Position numbers and translations under genes: made by a program. From Betaproteobacteria bacterium (GTDB taxonomy: Bacteria > Pseudomonadota > Gammaproteobacteria > Burkholderiales > Rhodocyclaceae), in the NCBI GenBank assembly GCA_020047725.1, contig JAIFNM010000072.1, positions 1-6,697 of the forward strand: a stretch of DNA of 6,697 nt, written 5' to 3'. Position 1 is the stretch's first letter; each line of letters opens with the position of its first letter. The notes beneath the pieces were generated by a model, which saw nothing but the letters and a program-made list of their open reading frames with translations, did not search any database and had not been told where the DNA came from. Below are positions 1 to 6,304 of this stretch, in pieces.

Positions 1-1
1 T

Positions 2-991
2 GTGTGGCCCCTCGTCCGTTTACGTCGACGTCAAATTCCGCCGCCATTTACTACCGCCAGATTTCTACGGTGGCTCGACACCGCTAACACTGCACCGAGT
101 ATCTCCCGGGCAGCAGAAGTTAAGGCCGTATACATTCCCATGGATCTCGCTTCGCCCTATTGGGTTGAAGTCAGCAAGGGGTTGAAGGCCCAGGGAAAGA
201 AGCTTGGCTGGGACGTGCAAATCTACAATCCTGAGAGTGATGTCCAGAAACAGGTTTCAGCAATCGAGAACTACATAGCACAGAAGGTCGACATCATCTA
301 CGTGTCAGCTCTTGACAAGAACTCCCTGGTTTCCGTCATAAAGAAGGCCAAGGATAAGGGAATCCCCGTCGTGACTCAGTCGACCTACATGGAGAACGTT
401 CCCGGAATCGTCCTCCATGTCGGACCGGACGAAGCGGACATGGGCAGAGCCTTAGGCGAATCGATGGGAAAGTGGGCGAAGGCAAACCTGACAGGCAAGA
501 TCAAGGCGGTTGCGTACCGAACAATTCAAGATCCGAGTACCCTCGTTAGGGTCCAGGGAATGAAGGACGGATTGACAAAATACTACAGCAACGTCGAGTT
601 CCTTCCTGACATGCCTGGCATGGTGCCCGAAGACGGCATCAAGAACATGGAAGCTCTGCTCCAGTCCAATCGCGACATAAACATTCTGATGAGCTGTAAC
701 GACGATAGCATGATGGCTTCCTATCAGGTTGCAAAATCAGCCAACTTGGATATGTCGAAGATGGCTTTTGGGGGTGTCAATGCGGTGTCTCAGGCGCTGG
801 ATACAATCCAGAAATCCAAGACCAGCAATGGAGCTTACCGGGTAACCGTAGATATCACGCCCTTCCACAATGGCGAAATCCTAGCCGATCTGGGCAAACG
901 GATACTTGCGGGCGAAAAGTTCGCGAAGCCCTACGTCGTCCCGGCCAAGGCAGTGACCTTCGACAACGTCGGCGACTACTTCAAAAAATAA
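2..991 (+). CDS. Sugar ABC transporter substrate-binding protein (RbsB-like), 5' end uncertain
   Basis: Periplasmic binding protein of a CUT2 (ribose/galactose-type) ABC importer; it would capture a sugar outside the inner membrane and deliver it to the permease and ATPase encoded downstream. The mature type-1 periplasmic-binding fold starts near residue 39 (EVKAVYIPMD). Family-typical stretches follow: SPYWVEVSKGLK (51-62), DVQKQVSAIEN (80-90), a DIIYVSALD strand (97-105), GIPVVTQ (120-126), GPDEADMGRALGE (141-153), SCNDDSMMAS (231-240) and a C-terminal AVTFDNVGDYF. The fold appears complete and ends in TAA. Residues 35-37 (Ser-Arg-Ala) before AEVK look like a signal peptidase site. However, the preceding 34 residues are rich in Arg and Pro and have no hydrophobic core. 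The GTG at base 2 lies at the window edge with no visible ribosome site, so the true start is probably upstream or the leader is damaged. The sugar is unknown. Confidence 0.88.
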   Translation: MWPLVRLRRRQIPPPFTTARFLRWLDTANTAPSISRAAEVKAVYIPMDLASPYWVEVSKGLKAQGKKLGWDVQIYNPESDVQKQVSAIENYIAQKVDIIYVSALDKNSLVSVIKKAKDKGIPVVTQSTYMENVPGIVLHVGPDEADMGRALGESMGKWAKANLTGKIKAVAYRTIQDPSTLVRVQGMKDGLTKYYSNVEFLPDMPGMVPEDGIKNMEALLQSNRDINILMSCNDDSMMASYQVAKSANLDMSKMAFGGVNAVSQALDTIQKSKTSNGAYRVTVDITPFHNGEILADLGKRILAGEKFAKPYVVPAKAVTFDNVGDYFKK

Positions 992-1020
992 GGCGGACGG
1001 AAAAGTGCTGTAAAGACCAC

Positions 1021-1059
1021 TCCGTGACCACGGCTAATATTGTGGTCACGGACGGTTTT
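1021..1059 (+). terminator. Strong intercistronic hairpin between binding-protein and ATPase genes (attenuator or mRNA-stabilising element)
   Basis: TCCGTGACCAC (1021-1031) and GTGGTCACGGA (1042-1052) form a perfect 11-bp stem with a 10-base loop. Three bases later comes a short TTTT run (1056-1059). GAAAA at 1000-1004 could pair with TTTTC at 1056-1060 as an outer stem. The U run is too short for a strong terminator. In binding-protein transporter operons, hairpins at this position are known to raise binding-protein output over the membrane components by 3'-end protection or partial termination, and that is the inferred role here. Confidence 0.65.
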
Positions 1060-1073
1060 CGATCGGAGCTTCA

Positions 1074-2594
1074 ATGCGTAATGAAATTTTAGTGCTTCAA
1101 GGCATTACAAAACGTTTCCCTGGGGTTGTCGCACTGGACGATGTCAGCTTCAGCCTCCGGCAAGGCGAAGTTCACGCCTTGGTCGGAGAGAACGGGGCAG
1201 GAAAATCGACGCTGATGAAAGTCCTGACGGGAATGAACAGCCCTGAAAGCGGGAAGATACTGATCGACGGCGTAAGCCATTCGAGCTTGACTATCCAGTC
1301 AGCCAAAACGCTTGGGATTTCGATGATTTACCAAGAGCTCAACAGTATTCAGATGTTGACCATTTTCGAGAACATCTTTTTTGGAAGGGAGTACAAGAGA
1401 GGCGGCCTTCTTGACAGGAAAAGAATGATCGCCGAGGCTGATCGATTACTCCTCGAGTTTGAACTCAATATTCCTTCAACAAGGAAGATGGCTGAGATCA
1501 CCGTGGCGTACCAGCAGATTGTGGAAATCATCAAAGCGGTTTCTTCAAACGTTCGAATCCTCATCATGGATGAGCCAACAGCGCCACTCTCCATCGATGA
1601 AGTGAAAATGCTCTATCGGCTTGTTGGGAAACTCAAGGAGGCGGGCGTATCCATTGTCTACATTTCCCATCGACTGGAGGAGATCTTTCAAATCGCGGAC
1701 CGCATCACGGTTTTCCGTGACGGACGCCACATTGCTACTCACGACATCGGCGATACCAACGAGGAGAGCCTTATCAAGGAAATGGTCGGGCGAGAACTGA
1801 GCAACCAGTACCCCCCTCGCGTCGATCTTCCTCTCGGACCCAACATCCTCCAAATCAAGCGATTGAGTACATCAAAAATAAAAGATGTCTCTCTCCGACT
1901 TCGCCAGGGGGAGATCCTCGGAATTGGAGGACTAATCGGCTCAGGACGGACGGAGTTGCTTCGTGCAATCTTCGGGGCGGATCGCATTCTCTCTGGAGAG
2001 GTTTATCTTGGGACGCGAAATGTCAGCATCAAGAGTCCCTTTGACGCCATCCGTTGTGGCGTAGCGCTCATTCCCGAAGATAGAAAACAGCACGGGCTGC
2101 TCTTAAAAATGTCTGTTGAAGACAATATCATTTTTTCTTCCTTGAAGAAATTCATGAAGGGTTTGATGCTCAATGCGGCTCAGATTAGCGATGCCGTGGG
2201 CGGGGCTATCGTCCGTCTGGCGATCAAGACGCCCGGGCCCAAACAACTCGTCAAGTACCTGAGCGGTGGAAACCAACAGAAAGTAGTGCTCGCTAAATGG
2301 ATGGAGTCAAACGCTCAGGTCTATTTATTTGACGAGCCAACCCGCGGTATTGACGTCGGGGCCAAGTATGAGATCTACGAGTTGATGAACACGCTTAAGA
2401 GCAACGGCAAAGGAATCATCATGGTTTCCTCCGACATGCAAGAGTTGATTGGTATGTCGGATCGAATTCTTGTGATGAAAGACGGCCAGGTATCGGGGGA
2501 GCTAAAGCGTGACGAGATTACGCAAGAGAATATTTTGAAGCATGCGTCAAAGAAACACTTGCCGCGCGCAATGGAATGGAGAGAAGAGGAATGA
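1074..2594 (+). CDS. Sugar ABC transporter ATP-binding protein (RbsA/MglA-like, two fused nucleotide-binding domains)
   Basis: Cytoplasmic ATPase that powers sugar import; 506 residues, the usual length for this family of tandem ATPase domains. Domain 1 has Walker A GENGAGKST (38-46), Q-loop YQE (86-88), a divergent signature ITVAYQQ (142-148), Walker B ILIMDEP (162-168) and the switch His199. Domain 2 has a degenerate Walker A GLIGSGRTE (286-294, Arg in place of the catalytic Lys), a canonical signature LSGGNQQ (396-402), Walker B VYLFDEPTRGID (416-427) and Ser-Ser-Asp (452-454) where a switch His would be. This asymmetry is normal for the ribose/galactose ATPases. The start is supported by GGAG at 1065-1068, five bases before ATG. 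The gene sits 82 bases after the binding protein and overlaps the permease start by four bases, so one operon is likely. The transported sugar cannot be read from the sequence. Confidence 0.96.
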   Translation: MRNEILVLQGITKRFPGVVALDDVSFSLRQGEVHALVGENGAGKSTLMKVLTGMNSPESGKILIDGVSHSSLTIQSAKTLGISMIYQELNSIQMLTIFENIFFGREYKRGGLLDRKRMIAEADRLLLEFELNIPSTRKMAEITVAYQQIVEIIKAVSSNVRILIMDEPTAPLSIDEVKMLYRLVGKLKEAGVSIVYISHRLEEIFQIADRITVFRDGRHIATHDIGDTNEESLIKEMVGRELSNQYPPRVDLPLGPNILQIKRLSTSKIKDVSLRLRQGEILGIGGLIGSGRTELLRAIFGADRILSGEVYLGTRNVSIKSPFDAIRCGVALIPEDRKQHGLLLKMSVEDNIIFSSLKKFMKGLMLNAAQISDAVGGAIVRLAIKTPGPKQLVKYLSGGNQQKVVLAKWMESNAQVYLFDEPTRGIDVGAKYEIYELMNTLKSNGKGIIMVSSDMQELIGMSDRILVMKDGQVSGELKRDEITQENILKHASKKHLPRAMEWREEE

Positions 2595-3574
2595 AGATCA
2601 ATTCAAGAACTATCGATATGAAGGAATATGGGATCATCGTCTTCTTTCTACTTTTGATGCTCACCCTGTCGTTCGTCGCCCGAGGGTTCTCGTCCACGGA
2701 GAACCTGATCAATATCTCGCGACAGGTGGCCCTTGTCGGCATCGTCGCGGTAGGGATGACCATGGTGATGATTTCAGGTGGCATCGACCTTTCCGTGGGA
2801 TCAATTATTGCCGCTTCGGGTGTGACCTCCGCCTACCTGATCACTCAAACAGGACTAAACCCAGTTTTCGCCGGAATTTTAGGTGTTGGTGTCGGTGGTC
2901 TCGTTGGTCTTCTTAATGGCTTTCTCATATCAAAATTGAACATTCCGCCTTTCATCGCGACGTTGGCGACGATGGCAGGCGCACGCGGACTTGCGTATGT
3001 AATTACCGAGGGAATGCCGATCTACGGGTTTCCCGACGAATTCGCGTTCATTGGGCAGGGCTATCTTTCGTTCATCCCAGTCCCGGTTGTCGTGATGATT
3101 CTAGTGTTCGGGGTAGGGTATTTCCTTCTGAACAAGGTGCCATTTGGCAAATACGTCTACGGTATTGGGGGGAATGAAGAAGCTGCTCGCCTCTCTGGGG
3201 TAAACGTCGGAAACGTCAAGCTTCTTGTCTATGTCATCAACGGTCTTCTTTCAGGTCTCGCTGGTGTAATCCTTTTGTCCCGAATCATGACCGCCGTCCC
3301 GAACTCTGGAAATGGATTTGAAATGGATGTCATTACAGGGGTCGTCCTCGGTGGCGTAAGCATGTCCGGGGGCGAGGGGAAACTCCGTGGCGTCCTCATT
3401 GGTGTCCTGATTATGGGCGTCCTTTCGAATGGAATGATGATCCTTGGTTTTGTGGAGTACTACCAATGGATTGTGCGCTGCTTCGTATTGATTATTGCTG
3501 TCGGTTTTGACCGAAACATAGGGCTTCTTTCTTCAAGGATGGGCCGCACATCGAAACTACCAATTTCGTCATAG
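2591..3574 (+). CDS. Sugar ABC transporter permease (RbsC-like)
   Basis: Inner-membrane channel subunit of the importer, 327 residues from the ATG at 2591. An in-frame ATG exists at 2576, but 2591 is preferred: it forms an ATGA overlap with the ATPase stop and has GGAGAG at 2578-2583 seven bases upstream. Hydrophobic segments run through the chain, starting with IIVFFLLLMLTLSF near residues 15-28. RbsC-family landmarks are GGIDLSVGS (63-71), NGFLISKLNIPPFIATLAT (109-127), the cytoplasmic ATPase-coupling loop GKYVYGIGGNEEAARLSGV (186-204) and DVITGVVLGGVSMSGGEG (246-263). Translation is probably coupled to the ATPase. The protein ends at TAG 44 bases before the epimerase start, with no clear terminator between, which keeps that enzyme in the operon. 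Confidence 0.95.
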   Translation: MKINSRTIDMKEYGIIVFFLLLMLTLSFVARGFSSTENLINISRQVALVGIVAVGMTMVMISGGIDLSVGSIIAASGVTSAYLITQTGLNPVFAGILGVGVGGLVGLLNGFLISKLNIPPFIATLATMAGARGLAYVITEGMPIYGFPDEFAFIGQGYLSFIPVPVVVMILVFGVGYFLLNKVPFGKYVYGIGGNEEAARLSGVNVGNVKLLVYVINGLLSGLAGVILLSRIMTAVPNSGNGFEMDVITGVVLGGVSMSGGEGKLRGVLIGVLIMGVLSNGMMILGFVEYYQWIVRCFVLIIAVGFDRNIGLLSSRMGRTSKLPISS

Positions 3575-3618
3575 AGCAGCTTGTCAGCAATTCAATCGCG
3601 TTGAGGAAAGGAGCAGAT

Positions 3619-4905
3619 ATGAGTGAGGCGTTAGAGAAAAGGATGGTTGCAGCTGGTGCAGAGATCAGTCAGCATCTTCAAAATGGAATTATCAGGTTCT
3701 GGTTGGAAAACGGGATTGACCGCGTTTACGGTGGCTATCTGACTGGATTCAACGAGCAAGGCATCCTAAGCGACCATACCGACAAGTACGTCGTGACCCA
3801 GACTCGCATGATCTGGGGCTTTTCAAATTTTTGTCGTGCGTTTCCTGAGGACGCTCGTTTAAGGGAAGCAGCAAAACAGGGCGTGGATTTCTTTCTGAAG
3901 CACTTCTGGGACGCGACAAACGGAGGTATCTACTGGTCGGTCGCGCGTGATGGGAGCGCGCTCGACACTGGAAAACTTGTCTATGGCCAGAGTTTCGCGA
4001 TTTATGCGCTATCGGAATATTCATTAGCGACAGGGGACCCCCGAGGCCTAAAATTTGCCGAGCATATCTTTGACTTGCTCCAGACTTTCGCGGTTGATAC
4101 CTACAACGGCGGGTATTTCGAGAATCTCGAGAGTGACTGGAGTATCTCAGGGAATGGTCTGGCGGCGGGTGACCGCAAATCGCTTGATATCCACATGCAC
4201 CTGATGGAGGCCTTCACCGTCCTGTATCTTTGTTCGCGAAAAGAGATACACGCACGTAAGCTTGAGGAAGTTACCAACATCATACTTGATCGCATGATTG
4301 CAAAAAATAGCGGCTGCGGGTTGAACCAATTCGATGTCCGCTTCAACCCGATCCCCGCGATCAACATCAAGCGAACCTGGAATGCCGAAAGGAAGACGGG
4401 ACAGACCGTCGGCGTGCCGATGGATACTACTTCGTACGGGCATAACATTGAGTTACTCTGGCTGCTAAATCGCGCTGGTGAGGTGCTCGGAAAACCTACG
4501 GACTATTACGATAGTATTGGAAAAAAGTTAGCTGAACATACTCTCAAATATGGACTGGACAAGGAGCTCGGTGGCGTCTACCGGGACGGGCCACACGACG
4601 GTCCAGCTCTGGTCACGGACAAAGAATGGTGGCAGAACTGCGAGTCCATGGTCGGGTTTCTCGATGCGTTTGAGCACTTCAACGACGAGCGCTATGCGGA
4701 GGCTTTCCTCAACGTGTGGACTTTTGCCAAGTCAAAATTTATCAACCATGACGTTGGTGAATGGCGGCAGCTCCTTGACAGGAAAGGGAGCGTCATTTCT
4801 GGTGACATGGGAAATCCATGGAAGGCCATCTACCACTCTGGCCGCGCGATGCTCGAATGTAGTACACGAATCAGTAAGCTGTATCCTCTGTTGGAAGGAC
4901 GCTAA
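3619..4905 (+). CDS. AGE-superfamily sugar 2-epimerase/isomerase (N-acylglucosamine or cellobiose 2-epimerase type)
   Basis: Probable cytoplasmic (alpha/alpha)6-barrel enzyme that epimerises C2 of a sugar or interconverts aldose and ketose; 428 residues, normal for the superfamily. A TTG 18 bases upstream is in frame, but ATG 3619 is preferred because AGGAAAGGAG lies directly before it (GGAG at 3609-3612). Numbering from that ATG, the active-site pattern is intact: Arg63 in QTRMIWGFS, the His-x-x-Glu-x-x-Trp motif His275/Glu278/Trp281 in SYGHNIELLWLL, Trp338-Gln-Asn-Cys-Glu342, and His406 in YHSGR. These match, with the same local spacings, the catalytic and binding residues known for cellobiose 2-epimerases (Arg, His/Glu/Trp, Trp/Glu, His); true N-acetylglucosamine epimerases share part of the pattern. 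There is no signal peptide. Lying behind the transporter, it most likely acts on the imported sugar. Family assignment is firm; substrate is not. Confidence 0.9.
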   Translation: MSEALEKRMVAAGAEISQHLQNGIIRFWLENGIDRVYGGYLTGFNEQGILSDHTDKYVVTQTRMIWGFSNFCRAFPEDARLREAAKQGVDFFLKHFWDATNGGIYWSVARDGSALDTGKLVYGQSFAIYALSEYSLATGDPRGLKFAEHIFDLLQTFAVDTYNGGYFENLESDWSISGNGLAAGDRKSLDIHMHLMEAFTVLYLCSRKEIHARKLEEVTNIILDRMIAKNSGCGLNQFDVRFNPIPAINIKRTWNAERKTGQTVGVPMDTTSYGHNIELLWLLNRAGEVLGKPTDYYDSIGKKLAEHTLKYGLDKELGGVYRDGPHDGPALVTDKEWWQNCESMVGFLDAFEHFNDERYAEAFLNVWTFAKSKFINHDVGEWRQLLDRKGSVISGDMGNPWKAIYHSGRAMLECSTRISKLYPLLEGR

Positions 4906-4912
4906 CTCAAGA

Positions 4913-4943
4913 GGCGTGGTCGCCGGTCACCCGTAACCACGCC
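4913..4943 (+). terminator. Possible transcription terminator or hairpin after the epimerase gene
   Basis: GGCGTGGT (4913-4920) and ACCACGCC (4936-4943) form a perfect GC-rich 8-bp stem around a 15-base loop, beginning 8 bases after the epimerase stop codon. The position suits the end of the transporter-epimerase operon. No T run follows, so intrinsic termination is doubtful, and a 3'-protecting hairpin is equally possible. Confidence 0.4.
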
Positions 4944-4980
4944 AAACTTGTATTCAGTACCTTCCGAAGAGCTCGAAGGT

Positions 4981-5001
4981 GAGGTAACCTCCGTGCGGAG
5001 G
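4981..5001. repeat. Two overlapping inverted repeats upstream of the LacI-family gene
   Basis: GAGGT-A-ACCTC (4981-4991) overlaps CCTCCG-TG-CGGAGG (4988-5001). The shared CCTC can pair either to the left or to the right, so in RNA the two stems exclude each other. On DNA the 14-base right-hand palindrome is operator-sized. It lies just upstream of the proposed promoter at 5013-5040. Function is not established. Confidence 0.4.
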
Positions 5002-5012
5002 GAAAGTGGCGT

Positions 5013-5040
5013 TTTGCATCAACGGGGCTTCGGCTCTAAA
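5013..5040 (+). promoter_or_regulatory. Candidate sigma-70-like promoter for the LacI-family gene
   Basis: TTTGCA (5013-5018) and TCTAAA (5035-5040) are separated by 16 bases and each matches four of six consensus positions. Transcription would begin near 5047, leaving a leader of about 60 bases before the GTG start. The match is weak and is proposed only because of its position and because an operator-like palindrome overlaps its downstream edge. Confidence 0.3.
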
Positions 5041-5063
5041 CGGCGGTTCGTAGAACCATCGTT
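5039..5063. promoter_or_regulatory. Candidate operator: 25-base interrupted palindrome before the LacI-family gene
   Basis: AACG-n2-GGTTC-n3-GAACC-n2-CGTT is symmetric about base 5051, with 9 of 12 base pairs complementary. It lies 42 bases before the GTG start of the repressor gene and overlaps the -10 and start-point region of the proposed promoter. Many LacI-family proteins are dimeric and regulate their own genes through such palindromes, so autoregulation is inferred. It does not match the PurR consensus despite the PurR-like DNA-reading helix of the protein. Confidence 0.4.
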
Positions 5064-5105
5064 CGCCTCTTTTCCTTCATTCTAGTATCCAAAAGGAACG
5101 AAGAC

Positions 5106-6164
5106 GTGACGGTAAGCTCGCCAAAGAAGCCAACAATCATCGACGTGGCCAAGGTCGCCGGTGTATCCAAGACAACCGTCTCGCATGTGATCAACAACTC
5201 ACGGTTTGTTGAAGCGGCAACTCGTGACCGAGTTCTCCAAGCCATAGGGCAGCTAAAATTTAGCCCCAATTCCATTGCGCGCAGTCTGGCCGGAAACAAG
5301 ACAAACACCATAGGACTTCTAATTTCGGACGTCGGGAATCCGTTCTACCACAATGTAATTCTTGGCGTTGAAGAGGTGGCGCTCGCCAACGCAAATACCA
5401 TTTTCCTCTTTAATGCAAATTACGACGTTGGTCGCTCTCTTAGTTTCATTCGATCCATGATTTCGCGGAAAGTGGACGGGGTCATTCTCATGTCGAGCCG
5501 CCTCGATCAATTCATTATCAAAGAGGTTGAAGCGAATAATCTTGAAGCCGTCATTGTCGATTACAACGGTGAGAGTACGACCAAAATCGGGAAAGTGATC
5601 ATTGATTTTGAGCCAGGTATCCGACAGATGGTGACGCATCTTCTGTTACTTGGTCACAAGCGCTTCGCTTTTGTCGGCGAGGACTCGGGCATCTCTACAG
5701 CCAGCGTCCGAAGAGATCTGTTCTTAGGAATTCTTGGTGAAAACAAGATTGGGACAGAGGATATTCTCATCTGCAATGGAAACTTCAGGATTGATGGTGG
5801 CCGAGCCGCATTGCACACGATTCTTTCTTCTTCAAAAAATCCAACCGCCGTCTTCGCGGTAAATGACATGACTGCAATCGGCATCATTCAAGAAGCGCAA
5901 GATATCGGCATGACAATTCCACGTGACCTGACAGTCATTGGCGTCGACAATATTGATTTGGGGAAAGATATCAGGCCCCATCTCACCACGATAGAGATTC
6001 CGGGATACGAACTTGGCAAGCTTTCAATGAAGCTGCTCCTGGGGATGCTTGCATCCCCCCGGAATAGGGGAAATTCGGGTGACCTGAGGTCGCAAAGCAC
6101 GGTTGACACAAATCTCATCGTTCGAAGCACTACGGCACCTCCGCCCCTTGTTGTGAAGGTATGA
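5106..6164 (+). CDS. LacI/PurR-family transcriptional regulator
   Basis: DNA-binding sugar-responsive regulator, 352 residues, usual family length. Residues 9-31 form the LacI helix-turn-helix (PTIIDVAKVAGVSK, then TTVSHVINN), followed by RFVEAATRDRV and the hinge-helix stretch FSPNSIARSLAGN (52-64). A type-1 periplasmic-binding-like effector domain begins at TIGLLISDVGNPFY (68-81) and continues with RKVDGVILMSS (121-131), LLLGHKRFAFVG (180-191), TAVFAVNDMTAIGI (247-260), IPRDLTVIGVDNID (271-284) and PHLTTIEIPGYELG (291-304). The recognition helix resembles that of PurR. The start is GTG; AAAAGGAA (5091-5098) eight bases upstream supports it over later starts. It follows the epimerase on the same strand after a 200-base gap with its own candidate promoter. 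The likely targets are its own promoter and the transporter promoter outside the window; the effector is probably the imported sugar or a product of it. Confidence 0.95.
   Translation: MTVSSPKKPTIIDVAKVAGVSKTTVSHVINNSRFVEAATRDRVLQAIGQLKFSPNSIARSLAGNKTNTIGLLISDVGNPFYHNVILGVEEVALANANTIFLFNANYDVGRSLSFIRSMISRKVDGVILMSSRLDQFIIKEVEANNLEAVIVDYNGESTTKIGKVIIDFEPGIRQMVTHLLLLGHKRFAFVGEDSGISTASVRRDLFLGILGENKIGTEDILICNGNFRIDGGRAALHTILSSSKNPTAVFAVNDMTAIGIIQEAQDIGMTIPRDLTVIGVDNIDLGKDIRPHLTTIEIPGYELGKLSMKLLLGMLASPRNRGNSGDLRSQSTVDTNLIVRSTTAPPPLVVKV
6041..6058. repeat. 18-base perfect palindrome inside the LacI-family gene
   Basis: GGGGATGC-TT-GCATCCCC has 8-base perfect arms around a 2-base centre. It lies in the weakly conserved C-terminal part of the coding region, encoding the Gly-Met-Leu-Ala-Ser-Pro stretch, about 105 bases before the stop codon. 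It could be a protein-binding site or an mRNA hairpin (about seven pairs around a four-base loop), or chance. Confidence 0.5.
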
Positions 6165-6177
6165 TTCCCACTGATGC

Positions 6178-6194
6178 TTGACGTGTATTGACGT
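6178..6194 (+). repeat. Tandem TTGACGT direct repeat in the gap before the LysR remnant
   Basis: TTGACGT occurs at 6178-6184 and 6188-6194, exactly ten bases (about one helical turn) apart, within the 140-base non-coding stretch 6165-6304. TTGACG at 6188-6193 also resembles a -35 element, with a poor -10 (CATACC, 6211-6216) 17 bases on. It may be a leftover of the promoter region of the LysR gene. I see no gene or terminator in the rest of this gap. Confidence 0.3.
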
Positions 6195-6304
6195 ACGAGT
6201 TCGTTACAGTCATACCCTGCAGGAGTCGCTGGTTGAAGTTGAGGACGTGGCGGCGCGCTTTAACAACTTTGCTTTCTGGCGCAACTCAAAGCTGGAAGAT
6301 AACG

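Noticed and set aside
1110..1117. AAACGTTT palindrome near the ATPase start, resembling a PurR-type operator core
   Set aside because: It encodes the conserved Thr-Lys-Arg-Phe of the ATPase N-terminus and lacks the flanking CA/TG symmetry, so coding constraint explains it.
2576..2590. Alternative permease start at ATG 2576
   Set aside because: It adds only five polar residues, and the ATGA overlap at 2591 with GGAGAG upstream is the better initiation site.
2542..2916. 124-residue + strand reading frame overlapping the ATPase end and permease start
   Set aside because: It is out of frame with two well-supported genes, is rich in Arg, His and Cys, and has no family features.
3601..3618. Upstream TTG start for the epimerase
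   Set aside because: It would place the Shine-Dalgarno sequence inside the coding region; ATG 3619 has ideal spacing to GGAG.
4550..4936. 128-residue + strand frame inside the epimerase gene
   Set aside because: It is a Ser/Thr-rich shadow of the epimerase in another frame, with no start signal or motif.
5024..5037. Small hairpin with a UUCG tetraloop (GGGGC-TTCG-GCTCT)
   Set aside because: The five-pair stem includes two G-U pairs, has no T run after it and falls inside the proposed promoter; probably chance.
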